A program made the translations under genes and the position numbers. DNA of 64,000 bases from Scheffersomyces stipitis CBS 6054. Lineage: Eukaryota > Ascomycota > Pichiomycetes > Serinales > Debaryomycetaceae. Under the pieces are notes generated by a model. That model was not told where the DNA came from and did not search any database. It saw nothing but the letters and a program-made list of their open reading frames with translations. The DNA is taken from contig NC_009068.1 in the NCBI RefSeq assembly GCF_000209165.1, forward strand, positions 62,001-126,000. The letters run 5' to 3'. Shown here piece by piece: positions 1 to 9,557 of this stretch (within the stretch, counting starts at the first letter, position 1; every line of letters starts with the position of its first letter).

Positions 1-71
1 CGTAACTTCGATTTATGTATTGGTGCGTCATCAACAAAGACTCGGAGATGGTTATTGAGACCACCGGAGCT
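1..71 (-). CDS. Start of retrotransposon Pol (partial, cut by window edge)
   Basis: Directly after the Gag TAA the same frame is open for 23 codons and includes VFVDDAPIHK. Only the first residues are visible, so no protease motif can be confirmed. The in-frame arrangement suggests that Pol would be made by stop-codon readthrough as a Gag-Pol fusion. A simple stop with no Pol expression cannot be excluded from this fragment. Confidence 0.45.
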
Positions 72-1316
72 TTAGTTGTGATTAACATTGTCCGTTTGTC
101 TTCTGTGCGATTTCTGGTTATTCTCCAACAGCAGTTTATTTTGAGAATAATTATTATAGTTACTCCTGTCTTTTCTGTGTTTGGAATTCGTTCTTGATTT
201 AGAGGAATCAGATAAAACTTTACCAGAGAAACCAGGTGTACTGATCATTTTCTTTTGGAAAGTGTTGGGGGTAGGGTAATGAAAATTCTCCTTGGTCATA
301 AATTCTTTATAATAGAAATTGGCCGTAGCGGCAGCTATTATACAATTGCCATCGTGTCTTTGGTTACAGTAGTGACTAATGGTGCCATATAGGTCGGAAG
401 GAATACCGTCAATAAATTGAATTATACGGTCATAATCATGCGTGTTTTTGCCTCTCAATTCTGAGACATAGTCTTTACACAGTATATCGATTCGGTAGCG
501 TCGTTGCACTTCCTCAAGTATAGACATCGTTTTAGCATCATCTGCATGCTCCGATGTGTACTCAATTAGATCTTCAAGGGTGACAGTATGATCTCGGGTA
601 GCAGCAAGAATACTCAAAGTATTATTGCAATAAGGTGCAATGAGATCATCCTTCCAGCAATCGTAGTAGTATTTAAGTTCATTACCATGGAGTCCAGTTC
701 TGGATTCGAAACTGTTCCAGTCTACTTTGAAGTTTGCCTTAGACAAAGCTTTATAGTCTGGGTCACTGTTTAGTTCCTGAAGAGCCCTGGACCAGAGTTC
801 AACGCTGCTATCATTGAGCTTGGGTAATTTTCTCCAAGATTCATGAAAGCGTTTCTGAGACTTTCGAATCGTATCGTTAGTTCTTTCAAATAAATTGAAT
901 GTTTTTTCAGCAGAATGTTTACTTGATTTAAACGATGGAGAGTGTTCAATTTTAGGTGGATCACTGATGTTTACACTTAAGTCATCATCAGCGAGCACCG
1001 AACTAGACTCAATACTAGATTGAATAAGATTAATATCACTATTAGTACTCGTAATGGTCGAAGAATCGTCAGTATTTCTCGAAACTCCTTTTCTGTTACC
1101 ACTTTTCTCGGCAGAAATAAGCGTTAGGATATCATGAATTTGGTTTTGAAGCAGTAGAAATTTAGCCTCAAATTCGTCTGATTGTTTCTCAAGCAATTGA
1201 TTTGCTTGTTCCCTAATCGCTTCTGCGAGAAGACTTGCAGTGATGGGACTGAATGTCTGTTCTTCTGGCAGTTCCGATCTACCAGTCGACAGAGCATTTG
1301 TGGAAAAATTGGACAT
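72..1316 (-). CDS. Retrotransposon Gag-like protein, 414 aa
   Basis: This probably forms the structural shell of virus-like particles in which the element RNA is packaged and copied. Residues 1-150 are Ser/Asp-rich and low in complexity; a more ordered, largely helical middle (about 170-340) is followed by a very basic Ser/Asn/Lys/Arg tail ending in HN. No CCHC zinc knuckle is visible, as in Ty1 Gag. The ATG is the first after the primer-binding site. The frame ends in TAA at 72-74, and the same frame then stays open for at least 23 codons to the window edge. I assign it as Gag from position and context, not from a recognised domain. Confidence 0.7.
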   Translation of the reverse strand: MSNFSTNALSTGRSELPEEQTFSPITASLLAEAIREQANQLLEKQSDEFEAKFLLLQNQIHDILTLISAEKSGNRKGVSRNTDDSSTITSTNSDINLIQSSIESSSVLADDDLSVNISDPPKIEHSPSFKSSKHSAEKTFNLFERTNDTIRKSQKRFHESWRKLPKLNDSSVELWSRALQELNSDPDYKALSKANFKVDWNSFESRTGLHGNELKYYYDCWKDDLIAPYCNNTLSILAATRDHTVTLEDLIEYTSEHADDAKTMSILEEVQRRYRIDILCKDYVSELRGKNTHDYDRIIQFIDGIPSDLYGTISHYCNQRHDGNCIIAAATANFYYKEFMTKENFHYPTPNTFQKKMISTPGFSGKVLSDSSKSRTNSKHRKDRSNYNNYSQNKLLLENNQKSHRRQTDNVNHN

Positions 1317-1349
1317 TTGAGATTTATTGATTGGATTCGACTTGACTTT

Positions 1350-1361
1350 TGACTTCTAATC
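1350..1361 (-). other. Minus-strand primer-binding site, tRNA-Arg(UCU) half-tRNA type
   Basis: The plus strand reads TGACTTCTAATC, the anticodon stem-loop sequence of yeast tRNA-Arg(UCU), so the element RNA (minus strand) is complementary to it over 12 nt. It lies just inside the LTR edge and 34 nt before the Gag ATG. Priming from an internal half-tRNA rather than a tRNA 3' end is known for several yeast copia elements. Confidence 0.7.
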
Positions 1362-1364
1362 TAA

Positions 1365-1676
1365 TGGGAAGTAAACGTATATACAGGTCTAGAATTTCTA
1401 TATGTACGGCTGCAATTCCCTTGGATAAAATTTATTCAAATTTTCAGTATAAAAGAAGAGTTAATATATAAATTATATATTGGAAACAGTCGGAAGCAAC
1501 AGGAGCTTATATACCCTTGATATACCCCTGTTTTAGTATGGAATTTGTAACATTGCGCCATACTCTGTTTAACAATGAATAAATTCCTTTCTTTCCAAGG
1601 AAAGGACGATCCTGCATACTTTCCATCAATATGACTAATTCACGTGACTCAGTGACGTAACGTTCAATCCACAACA
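1365..1676 (-). repeat. Putative 5' LTR of the retrotransposon
   Basis: The inner edge is well supported: on the minus strand the sequence ends CTTCCCA three bases before the tRNA-complementary primer site. The outer edge is tentative. I place it at 1676, where the minus strand starts TGTTGTGG, giving TG...CA ends and about 312 bp; 1625 is another possible edge. Inside, a TATA-like GGTATATAAG on the minus strand near 1505-1515 fits the LTR promoter. I found no second copy of this LTR in the window. Confidence 0.5.
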
Positions 1677-1965
1677 GGGAAGTTAGGTGAGAGAAGACGG
1701 TGATTTCGGAATGATTTTGGATGTGTTTTTGCTCGGGAGTCGTCATATGAGGTAACCACAAGTCAAACCATGATCTACGGATGAAATTCGCTGTTAAAAT
1801 TACAAGCGCAAACAGTGCTGAAAAGTGGCCGTTCGCACTAAAAAGGCAATTGCTGCGAAAAACGTTGCAACCATTTTTCAATTTGGACTTCTCATAATCT
1901 ACACTTATTGTTTTTTGAATACTTTTGACTCTATACGATCGTGTGCTAATAAATAAAAAGACCAC

Positions 1966-2997
1966 TTATGGGAGATATGTAAGGAATTTGTCGATTTCTC
2001 CTTGGGAACCCAACCAGATTCCACTCTTGTCGTGGATGCCCTTTGGCAAGATGTCCAAGATTCTCTCACCCTTGTCGTTGACAGCGGAACCGCCAGCCTG
2101 TTCCATCAACATGGCCATAGGGAAACATTCGTACAAAATTCTCAACTTTCCGTTCTTGGACTTGGTGTCAGCAGGATAGGCGAATATACCCCCATACAAC
2201 AAGGTTCTGTGGATATCGGCAACCATGGATCCGACATATCTGGCAGAGTAAGGCTTGCCCTTCAAGTCGTCCTGGGGCTTTTTTAAGTCCTCGATGTACT
2301 TCTTGATGTATTCAGGCCAGTAGTATGAGTTACCTTCGTTAACGGAGTAAATTGCTCTGCTCTTTGGAATGCTCAAGTTTGGCGAAGTCAAGATAAACTC
2401 TCCCAATTGGGTATCTAAGGTGAAACCATTGACTCCATGGCCTGTAGTCAACATCAAGTGGGCCGAGGCACCGTACATGGTGTAACCAGCAGCAACCATT
2501 TCCGTACCTTTTCTCAACACATCATTAATAGAACCCTTGGAATCGTCCTTCAATCTGTAGATCCCGAAAATGGTACCGACAGAGACACCAGCATCGATAT
2601 TGGAAGAACCATCGATAGGATCGGTACACACGGCATAACGACCACCGCCTTCAAAGATAATTAAATCTTCTTGTTCTTCCGAAACCAATACCTTGACGTT
2701 GTTGGAGGACTTCATGGCGTTGATGAAAATCTCGTCACCAATGACATCCAACTTTTTTTGAACATCTCCAGTAGAATTGGCCGTACCTGAAATACCAATC
2801 AAGTTAACCAATTCAGCACGACGGATGTTGTGGGCGATGAATTTGAAGGCAAACTGTAAGGAGTTCAACAACAAGGACAATTCACCGGTGGCGGCTGGAG
2901 CCAACTTTTGCTGTTCTTGCAAGATGAATCTGGTCAATGTAATGATGTCGGTTTCGACATTCATCTGCTCGGCGACCGTGGAATGAGGATTAGACAT
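1966..2997 (-). CDS. FBP1: Fructose-1,6-bisphosphatase
   Basis: Hydrolyses fructose-1,6-bisphosphate to fructose-6-phosphate, the committed cytosolic step of gluconeogenesis. At 343 aa it is the usual family length. The metal-binding motif DPIDGSSNID lies at residues 126-135, a partner acidic stretch SEEQED at 106-111, and the substrate/active-site signature GKLRILYECFP at 283-293. The ATG gives the family-typical N-terminus length. The protein starts Met-Ser-Asn-Pro, so it has no proline at position 2, the residue that marks S. cerevisiae Fbp1 for GID-dependent degradation. A 2 kb upstream region with a candidate carbon-source element precedes it. A retrotransposon LTR begins within 0.3 kb of its stop codon. 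Confidence 0.97.
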   Translation of the reverse strand: MSNPHSTVAEQMNVETDIITLTRFILQEQQKLAPAATGELSLLLNSLQFAFKFIAHNIRRAELVNLIGISGTANSTGDVQKKLDVIGDEIFINAMKSSNNVKVLVSEEQEDLIIFEGGGRYAVCTDPIDGSSNIDAGVSVGTIFGIYRLKDDSKGSINDVLRKGTEMVAAGYTMYGASAHLMLTTGHGVNGFTLDTQLGEFILTSPNLSIPKSRAIYSVNEGNSYYWPEYIKKYIEDLKKPQDDLKGKPYSARYVGSMVADIHRTLLYGGIFAYPADTKSKNGKLRILYECFPMAMLMEQAGGSAVNDKGERILDILPKGIHDKSGIWLGSQGEIDKFLTYLP

Positions 2998-3411
2998 TTT
3001 TGAAGCTTATTAATAGAAGTTAGCTGTAGAATGACAACTTATAACAGTGAAATATATGGGAAATATAAGAGCTAATTTGTGGAGTTCAACGATCCGACAA
3101 TCTGGGGTACACTTTCCGGTAATTCGTATGGATATTGAATCACTAGTATCACGAAGTTCTTCAGGTATAAGCAAGAAGAGCCAAAGGAACCAGTAGAAAC
3201 GAGATGAAAGGAAAGAGGAAGAAGAAAAGGAAAGATCAATAAGCGGAAGGCTCTAAGTTATAAGAGGGGAGTCTCATATTTATATGAGGCAAGCCAATAT
3301 TGGATTACCCCATAAAAACGACTCTGGAGGAAGGTCGATATGACCCCGGGGGTTTGAGGGCAGTGACTACCGGGACAAGTCGGCCGACTGCACGCAAAAA
3401 GATGACAATTG

Positions 3412-3423
3412 CCGGACGGTTGG
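3412..3423 (+). promoter_or_regulatory. Candidate CSRE-like element upstream of FBP1
   Basis: CCGGACGGTTGG matches the carbon-source-responsive element consensus YCGGANRRAWGG with one mismatch. It lies about 415 bp upstream of the FBP1 start. A GC-rich palindrome (CCCCGGGG) sits nearby at about 3343-3351 and could be read as a Mig1-type GC box. CSREs activate gluconeogenic genes on non-fermentable carbon in S. cerevisiae; function here is inferred only. Confidence 0.35.
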
Positions 3424-4237
3424 AGAATAGCGTGTACCAGCATGGGCTTGAAAATAGCGAGAGGTGGGAGGGCAGGTATTTCCTAAAATTAATAAGGAAC
3501 ACACAGGCATTAGTAAAGTAAGTGACAGAGCAACAAAGTGCCAGTAATAGCCGGCTTGTTGTGACAAGTGGCAAATGTCGTATCTGAGATATCCAAAAAT
3601 TTGTCGACCAAGATGGCTTGGATTTCTCTACGTCCCCAAGGGAATATCTCACTATTTTCTCCTAAGACTCCCCAGTAATTCTAGCTGGATTTAAGCTCCA
3701 GCGCGGAAAGTGTGCCTAGCGGTTGTGTCCACGGCGGTGGAGGTGAAAGTCCGCGCTCGCTAAGATGGACATTAGCTTGTGGCGATTAGACTGATGGGTC
3801 GTGGGGCCGGGCGCACTTTTTAGCGGGAGGCTGTTTGGGCACCGAACGATGTCGCTATTCGGCTGGAAGATAGCAGACAGGGAGTGGCTACGGCTACGGC
3901 TACGGTAATGGATTCTACCAATACACACTGGCCACAAGAACTACGTCTATCTATGGCTATATTACGCTTATTACAAGAGTTCAGAAGATTCTCACCGAAC
4001 CAAGTGGAAACGTTTTCTATTGTGGTTTTGTTCCTCTCCGTCTAAGTCTCTCACTAAGTCTCACTAATTTCTCGCTATTTCATGCGGATCGCAGTACATT
4101 CCCCTGCCTGGAGCTCCTGTGCTACTGCGCTGATTTCGTGAGAACACAACATTCTCGGTCGGAAGGAGTGATTCCGCCAACTTTCATGTGGTACTCTCGG
4201 TAGGGTTTCCGAGCTTTCGGTTGCAACCGCCAAAGAT

Positions 4238-4260
4238 AACACCATTGGCTGGTGTTTTTT
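4238..4260 (+). other. Hairpin followed by a T-run
   Basis: AACACCA pairs with TGGTGTT around a 5-nt loop and leads straight into a run of T. It follows the palindrome CGGTTGCAACCG by 8 nt. It looks like a small-RNA 3' end or Pol III-type terminator, but no transcript is demonstrated. Confidence 0.3.
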
Positions 4261-4738
4261 CAGCAGCCGACAAGTTCGGATAGAAACCGCAAGAGCACCA
4301 CTTCTGTGAAACTTGCAGACGCTTCATATCGTTTAGATGGACAGCACGATTTCAATTCGGCAGAACAAGCTGTCTGGCTTTGGTGGTCCTAAAAAACACC
4401 CAAACTTTTTTTCTAGCGCAATTTTACTGTGAACTGTTTATTTTTAATTACATAATTCCCCAGACTTCGCCAGTTTTTCCAATAAACTTATCATCTTATC
4501 TCTGTGATCAGCCGATGAAGTTCTCTGGTCCTAATCTGGAGGCTCCGGGTGTATTCACTTCTGCGATCATACCACAATGTCTTACCACGCATTCTTTTGA
4601 GATTGCATGTCAAAATGCTGACATCAATTCTGGCCCCGGTGTCATAGCACTTGTTTCTTGTCTTTCGTTGGTCGTGTGTGAAGCCCAGGTGCCTAAGAAT
4701 TGTATGGTACTGTTTCATTTTACATTGTGTGCATTATT

Positions 4739-4776
4739 GCAAGTATTACTGTAAGTATTACTGTAAGTACTACTGT
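4739..4776. repeat. Short tandem repeat, unit TAAGTATTACTG
   Basis: Three imperfect copies of a 12-bp unit (the last has TAC for TAT) with looser TACTG echoes to about 4800. Intergenic; probably slippage-generated. Confidence 0.8.
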
Positions 4777-5070
4777 GTGGTGGGTGGAAGTGCTACTGTG
4801 AAATATTTGTATATTATTACTAGAATTAGCAAGTACTATTGAATATTGGCCGGTAGAATCGAGTAGTAGATGTTTGAACTCATTTTATACTAAAACCGTT
4901 TAAATGTATTACTCAGCTAATAGCAATGTGTTGAATAGATACTTAGCTTATATCTTATGACGAGGTCTATCTTCTCCCAACATTAGCTCCGCTCAAGTCT
5001 CTCCTTTACTCTATGACCGTAGATATTTACTTTTTAGCAACTCTGAATGCTTGATTTTGATGTCGGATTT

Positions 5071-5700
5071 TTACTTCTCCTTCTGCTCCTTCTGTTGCTG
5101 GTAGATGGAGCGGTTTATCTCAAACATCAAGTCCAAAGTGTCGCTCTTATTACCACTACGAATGACTTCCTTAGGTGTGTATCTATTTTTATTGCCGTTG
5201 GTGTTGCCGCCATTTTCGTTCGAGACTTTACTGGTTTTCCACTGAGAAGACGACTCAAGCGATCTGTACACCTTGATGGTATCTCCCAGCTTGTCGTTTT
5301 TTGCATCCTGGAGATACGAGTTGAAGCTGCTAGAAAGATATGACAAGATTTCTTTTGCATTGAAATCTGGGGCTACCATGGGCACCTCAGCACTGCCAGT
5401 ATTAGACGTGGCTTCAGAGGACACAACGCTGTCTTTAGATTTTGGTGGTTTCTTTGACTTCCCGTTGGAAGACGTTTTTTTGTGTTGCCTAGGATGAGGC
5501 GAATTAGCGTGGGAGTTGTTATTCGAGTTGGTGTGAGAGTTTGAGTTGATTGTAGATGGCGAAGAGTTGGGTGCAAGCGATGACATGTTGGATGTAGATG
5601 AAGGTGTAGGTGAATTTAGGGCTGGAGTATTCTGATTGGTTGAAGTAGGACTGGAAGATTTTGAAGGTACAGCGAGTTTAGCGGCCCAATCTGAAGACAT
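5071..5700 (-). CDS. Hypothetical Ser/Asn-rich protein, 209 aa
   Basis: I do not recognise this protein. Residues 10-105 are almost entirely Ser, Asn, Thr, Pro and His, then a Lys-rich patch (KSKKPPKSK), suggesting a disordered and possibly nucleic-acid- or nucleus-associated N-terminal half. Residues about 110-205 look folded and helical, with FNAKEILSYLSSSFNSYLQD, then TPKEVIRSG and a C-terminal helix ending in Gln/Lys/Glu repeats. The ATG is the only sensible start. It is divergent from SEC61, with a 1.8 kb region between them. The non-random C-terminal half and lack of stops argue for a real gene; function is unknown. Confidence 0.7.
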   Translation of the reverse strand: MSSDWAAKLAVPSKSSSPTSTNQNTPALNSPTPSSTSNMSSLAPNSSPSTINSNSHTNSNNNSHANSPHPRQHKKTSSNGKSKKPPKSKDSVVSSEATSNTGSAEVPMVAPDFNAKEILSYLSSSFNSYLQDAKNDKLGDTIKVYRSLESSSQWKTSKVSNENGGNTNGNKNRYTPKEVIRSGNKSDTLDLMFEINRSIYQQQKEQKEK

Positions 5701-7532
5701 TTTGAGTTATTTATGAGCGGTATTGATGATCTTAAGAATGGGGACAATATTGAAGAAGATCAGTATATGAATATATGTGGTTTTGAAGATGACAATTAAT
5801 GGGAGACGAATATGACCAATATCAATTACGAAATGCTCAAAAGATCAATATATAGTAAGTGACAGAGATGAGCAACGAAATGACTTTTATGAAGAGAATG
5901 CAGATGCTGGTGACGATGCAAAGATTAGAGACTCCTGAGGATGAGCAATCTAACAAGGAGATTGGATCTTGAAGAAATTAAAAGTATGAGAGTGAAAAAT
6001 CTCTATGCAGTGCTGAGATTGAGGTTCAACATTATATATGGGAAGAAATCTGGAGCGGATTCGATAAATAGAAGAAAATGGAAATAAGAAGATAAGGAGA
6101 AACGAAGAAAGAAGAAATAACAAGAAGGGGGAGAGGATTGTCAATGTGAGTTTGTAGAATCGTAGAGCATGATACAAAGATCATGAAAATTGAGCGAAAA
6201 TTTACATATCAGAGGTCCATAAGAGTTTAGGTACATATATAAGATGCCTTAACAGGTGTATTATAGAAAGTAGAGACAACCAAACAAATAGAGAACCTGG
6301 TTGAGAGTAGGACCTGGCAGCATTCTCAAGTGTTTGCCTATGGGTGAAGCTTCTTAGTGTAGGAGTGCTGGTAGAGCCCGTTATGAAATATGACAATGCG
6401 CAAATAGGTATGCTCTTAAGTATTCGCATGAGTTCAAGATTAGGGTGGTGAACAAGAAACAAGCTTGACATCATATTGGCTATCGCCCACATGCTTCAAA
6501 TAAGGTACGAGGCTTAATGCCAAAGCCAATTGACAATGATAGATCTTGCTATCATCTCGTGACCAGATTCCCTGGTTGATCCGGTCGGGATGCGATTCTA
6601 AAGCCAGCTCATGCATATCTGCCCTAATCTGCAAAATGTGAAATGGTCAGGGTGGTGAAAAGCTACAGTCGTTAACAAGGGAGAAGAAGCTACAGTAACA
6701 AGCCGACTAAGAGATATTGCGCATATCTACAAGTGGCAGAAATTGTAGTGGTATAATGTTTTAGAAGCAGTAAAAAGAAGTGGTACCGTCGCCATTGACA
6801 TGTCTATTTTTCAGTCAAGTTATAGCAAATGCCAATAGCTAAATGTCCAAACAGTAACGCAATAATATTACTCAATTACATATTTGATTAATGACTATCT
6901 TGCGGCGACATCCAGCATCACAATCCTTTCGTTAACAATTTATCTCCAATATCATTTTTCACTATTATCTCCATAATGTCAAGTTTGATTTCATTTACTT
7001 TTATGACACTACAGGGTCCAACCCGCAATTTCCCCAACCTGCAGAGCCAACCTGCAATGTCTGAAAAATTTGAGTGAACACGTCAATACCCACAATATTC
7101 TGGAAGTAGGTTCTGCATTTTGGCACCAAACTGGAAGTACCAACATGTCTTCTTCTTTTTCAAACTTGTTCAGAATTGTTCAGATTTCTTGCACACCTCT
7201 TCACTTCATCCACGACGTGTCTCAGAATTGCGTCTACTAGCTGGAGCATTTTTGTTTATTCTTTGATTTGCAGATTTATAGAATCGCAGAGTCGTCCAAT
7301 ATAGAGTTTGTTGGTATTCTTAGTCTTGTTGATATAGGTTGCTGATCAATCCGATTGCTGTAATCATAAACTAACACCACCATCCTATTTGCAACCCCAA
7401 CGTAGCTGTTACTTATAGTCTTGCTACTATTCACATTTGCCATTTGTTTCTGATTCGAATTCTTGAATTTTCACTGGATTTTTCATCGAGTCGTCTCCAT
7501 TCTCATTTTAAAAACAATATTCAACTACAACC
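5701..7532. other. 1.8 kb divergent intergenic region upstream of SEC61
   Basis: No gene is supported; short frames at 5950-6634 lack ATG context or domains. A direct repeat of CCAACCYGCAAT occurs at about 7018-7062, roughly 480 bp before SEC61. The last 100 bp before SEC61 are C/T-rich, as usual before a highly expressed yeast start codon. Confidence 0.5.
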
Positions 7533-8969
7533 ATGTCGTTTCGTGTCTTAGATCTCGTGAAACCATTCACGCCGTTTGTGCCTGAAATCATCGCCCCGGA
7601 AAGAAAAGTGTCCTTTCAACAAAGAGTCATGTGGACCGGTGTCACGTTGCTCATCTTCTTGGTGATGTCGGAAATCCCCTTGTACGGGATCGTTTCTTCA
7701 GATTCGTCCGACCCTTTGCTCTGGTTGAGAATGATGTTGGCCTCCAACAGAGGAACTTTAATGGAATTGGGTATCTCGCCAATTGTTTCTGCCGGAATGA
7801 TCTTCCAGTTGTTGCAAGGTACCAAGTTGATCCACGTTGATATGACCAACAAGAACGACAGAGAACAATTCCAAACTGCCCAAAAGTTACTCGCCATCCT
7901 TTTGGCCGTTGGTCAAGCTACGGTTTACGTCTTGACCGGTATGTATGGACCTCCTTCCTCGTTAGGAACGGGTGTCTGTTTGTTGTTGGTATTGCAATTG
8001 GTGTTTGCTGGTATTGTTGTCATTCTTTTGGATGAATTGTTGCAAAAGGGTTACGGTTTAGGTAGTGGTATCTCTTTGTTCACTGCCACTAACGTCTGTG
8101 AACAAGTTTTCTGGAAGGCTTTCGCTCCTACCACCTCTAGTTCTGGTAAGGGTACCGAGTTCGACGGTGCAGTTGTAGCCTTGTTCCACTTGTTGGGATC
8201 CAGAAAGGACAAGAAGAGAGCCTTGTTGGAAGCTTTCTACAGACCAAATGCTCCAAACATGCTCCAATTGTTAGCCACTGTGTTTGTCTTCTTTGCCGTC
8301 GTTTATTTGCAAGGTTTCAGAATCGAAATCCCCATCAAGTCCACCAGACAGAGAGGTCCTTACAGCTTGTACCCAATCAGGTTGTTCTACACCTCCAACA
8401 TTCCTATCATGTTGCAGAGTGCTTTGAGCTCCAACATTTTCATTATCTCGCAATTGTTGTTTGTCAGATGGCCAAACAACGCCTTTGTCAAGATCTTGGG
8501 TAGCTGGGACGCCAGACCTGGTGCATCTCAGTTGTACGCTGTTGGCGGTTTGTCTTACTACATCCAGCCACCTTTCTCGTTCTCGGAAGCCTTATTGGAC
8601 CCAATCAAGACAACTGTCTACATTGTCTTTGTCTTGGGATCGTGTGCTGTTTTCTCTACCACCTGGATCGAAATTTCCGGCACTTCTCCAAGAGACGTAG
8701 CCAAGCAGTTCAAGGAACAGGGTTTAGTTATTGCTGGTCACAGAGATACTTCTGCCTACAGAGAGTTAAAGAAGATTATCCCCACTGCAGCAGCCTTTGG
8801 AGGTGCCTCCATTGGTGCCTTGTCTGTTGTCTGTGACTTGATGGGTACCTTGGGTTCGGGAACTTCCATCTTGTTGGCTGTCACCACCATTTACGGCTAC
8901 TACGAGTTGGCTGTGAAGGAAGGTGGTTTCAACAAATCGATTGTTGGTGGTTTCACCGACGGTATCTAG
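7533..8969 (+). CDS. SEC61: Sec61 translocon channel subunit
   Basis: This is the pore-forming alpha subunit of the ER protein-conducting channel, working with Sss1 and Sbh1 and, post-translationally, with Sec62/63 and Kar2. Its 478 aa match the about 480 aa of fungal Sec61, with ten hydrophobic segments. The start [12 protein letters not shown] and the plug-region sequence [22 protein letters not shown] (residues about 48-69) are family hallmarks, followed by [17 protein letters not shown]. Cytosolic loops with basic residues (about 270-285 and 390-410) are in the expected places. Leucine is coded almost only by TTG and I saw no in-frame CTG, the bias of a highly expressed gene in a CUG-Ser yeast. 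Confidence 0.98.
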   Translation: MSFRVLDLVKPFTPFVPEIIAPERKVSFQQRVMWTGVTLLIFLVMSEIPLYGIVSSDSSDPLLWLRMMLASNRGTLMELGISPIVSAGMIFQLLQGTKLIHVDMTNKNDREQFQTAQKLLAILLAVGQATVYVLTGMYGPPSSLGTGVCLLLVLQLVFAGIVVILLDELLQKGYGLGSGISLFTATNVCEQVFWKAFAPTTSSSGKGTEFDGAVVALFHLLGSRKDKKRALLEAFYRPNAPNMLQLLATVFVFFAVVYLQGFRIEIPIKSTRQRGPYSLYPIRLFYTSNIPIMLQSALSSNIFIISQLLFVRWPNNAFVKILGSWDARPGASQLYAVGGLSYYIQPPFSFSEALLDPIKTTVYIVFVLGSCAVFSTTWIEISGTSPRDVAKQFKEQGLVIAGHRDTSAYRELKKIIPTAAAFGGASIGALSVVCDLMGTLGSGTSILLAVTTIYGYYELAVKEGGFNKSIVGGFTDGI

Positions 8970-9557
8970 ATCACCCTGAGGTAGATCTGGGCCCTTAGTA
9001 TTTTCCCTACTATGCTTAATAGCCCACCTAATGGAAGAAAAGACCATTTGCCATTTTGTATATCTTATACTTATTCTTAGTTTTATGCAAGCTATAGAGA
9101 GGGGCAATGTAGATTTTATTTATACTTCTGGTGTTTCATCAATTCAAGTATATATATAGAATATGATACTTGTTATAAGATCTCTACACTTCACGTAGGG
9201 TGAAGCTTAGAATGGCTTCCTTCAACGAAATGTGCGAGAGAATAAGAATTTAACGTTTGGGTGGTGTAATTTTTCTTGAGATTCATGAAACTAGTTAAAC
9301 ACTCCAATTAAGTTCTATTTCCAATCATCTTTTGTACCCAGCATATTAAGTTAGTGACACCCCTGTGCTTATAATGTTCGATTGTGCTATACTGTTGATC
9401 AGACTTATATGGGTTTATATCCTACATACAAACACAAAATTTTGTGCTCATCTCCTTAACATAAAAAGTGACAGGATTCTCCATGAGGTACTCTTTCTGA
9501 GAATTCGTTGAATTCTACATTACTTTGTTAGCTAGCATAGGAATATAATTTATTGGA
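8970..9557. other. Intergenic: SEC61 3' region and FCF2 promoter
   Basis: About 590 bp with no gene. The half near FCF2 contains the RRPE/PAC pair annotated separately; the half near SEC61 is AT-rich 3' untranslated sequence. Confidence 0.6.
9436..9452 (+). promoter_or_regulatory. RRPE/PAC-like pair upstream of FCF2
   Basis: AAAATTTT (RRPE core, 9436-9443) is followed 2 nt later by GCTCATC, the reverse complement of the PAC core GATGAGC (9446-9452). The pair is about 105 bp before the FCF2 ATG. Close RRPE-PAC pairs are the known signature of yeast ribosome-biogenesis promoters (Stb3 and Dot6/Tod6 targets), consistent with the FCF2 assignment. Confidence 0.55.

Larger units (their letters stand above)
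1..1676 (-). mobile_element. 5' part of a Ty1/copia-type (Tca2-like) LTR retrotransposon
   Basis: Read on the minus strand the order is LTR, primer-binding site, Gag, in-frame stop, start of Pol, then the window edge. The primer site matches the anticodon half of tRNA-Arg(UCU). As I recall, that primer choice is shared with Candida albicans Tca2/pCal, which also separates Gag and Pol by one in-frame stop codon. The element sits directly downstream of FBP1 in the same orientation. The second LTR and most of Pol lie outside the window, so target-site duplication and intactness cannot be judged. The Gag frame is undamaged, which suggests a young insertion. Confidence 0.75.
2998..5070. other. 2.1 kb intergenic region, FBP1 promoter side
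   Basis: I see no convincing gene. The several short frames (up to 124 codons) have no recognisable domains and mostly lack ATG starts. Notable contents are the candidate CSRE, a short GGCTAC triple repeat at 3886-3905, a perfect palindrome CGGTTGCAACCG at 4218-4229 followed by a hairpin and T-run at 4238-4260, and a 12-bp tandem repeat at 4739-4776. The length suits a heavily regulated FBP1 promoter, plus the 3' region of the minus-strand gene at 5071. Confidence 0.6.

Noticed and set aside
1507..1965. 152-codon frame between FBP1 and Gag
   Set aside because: Begins with GTG exactly at the FBP1 stop and overlaps the probable LTR; no domain.
4380..4754. 124-codon plus-strand frame in the FBP1 upstream region
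   Set aside because: Hydrophobic jumble running into a tandem repeat; no domain and a poor start.
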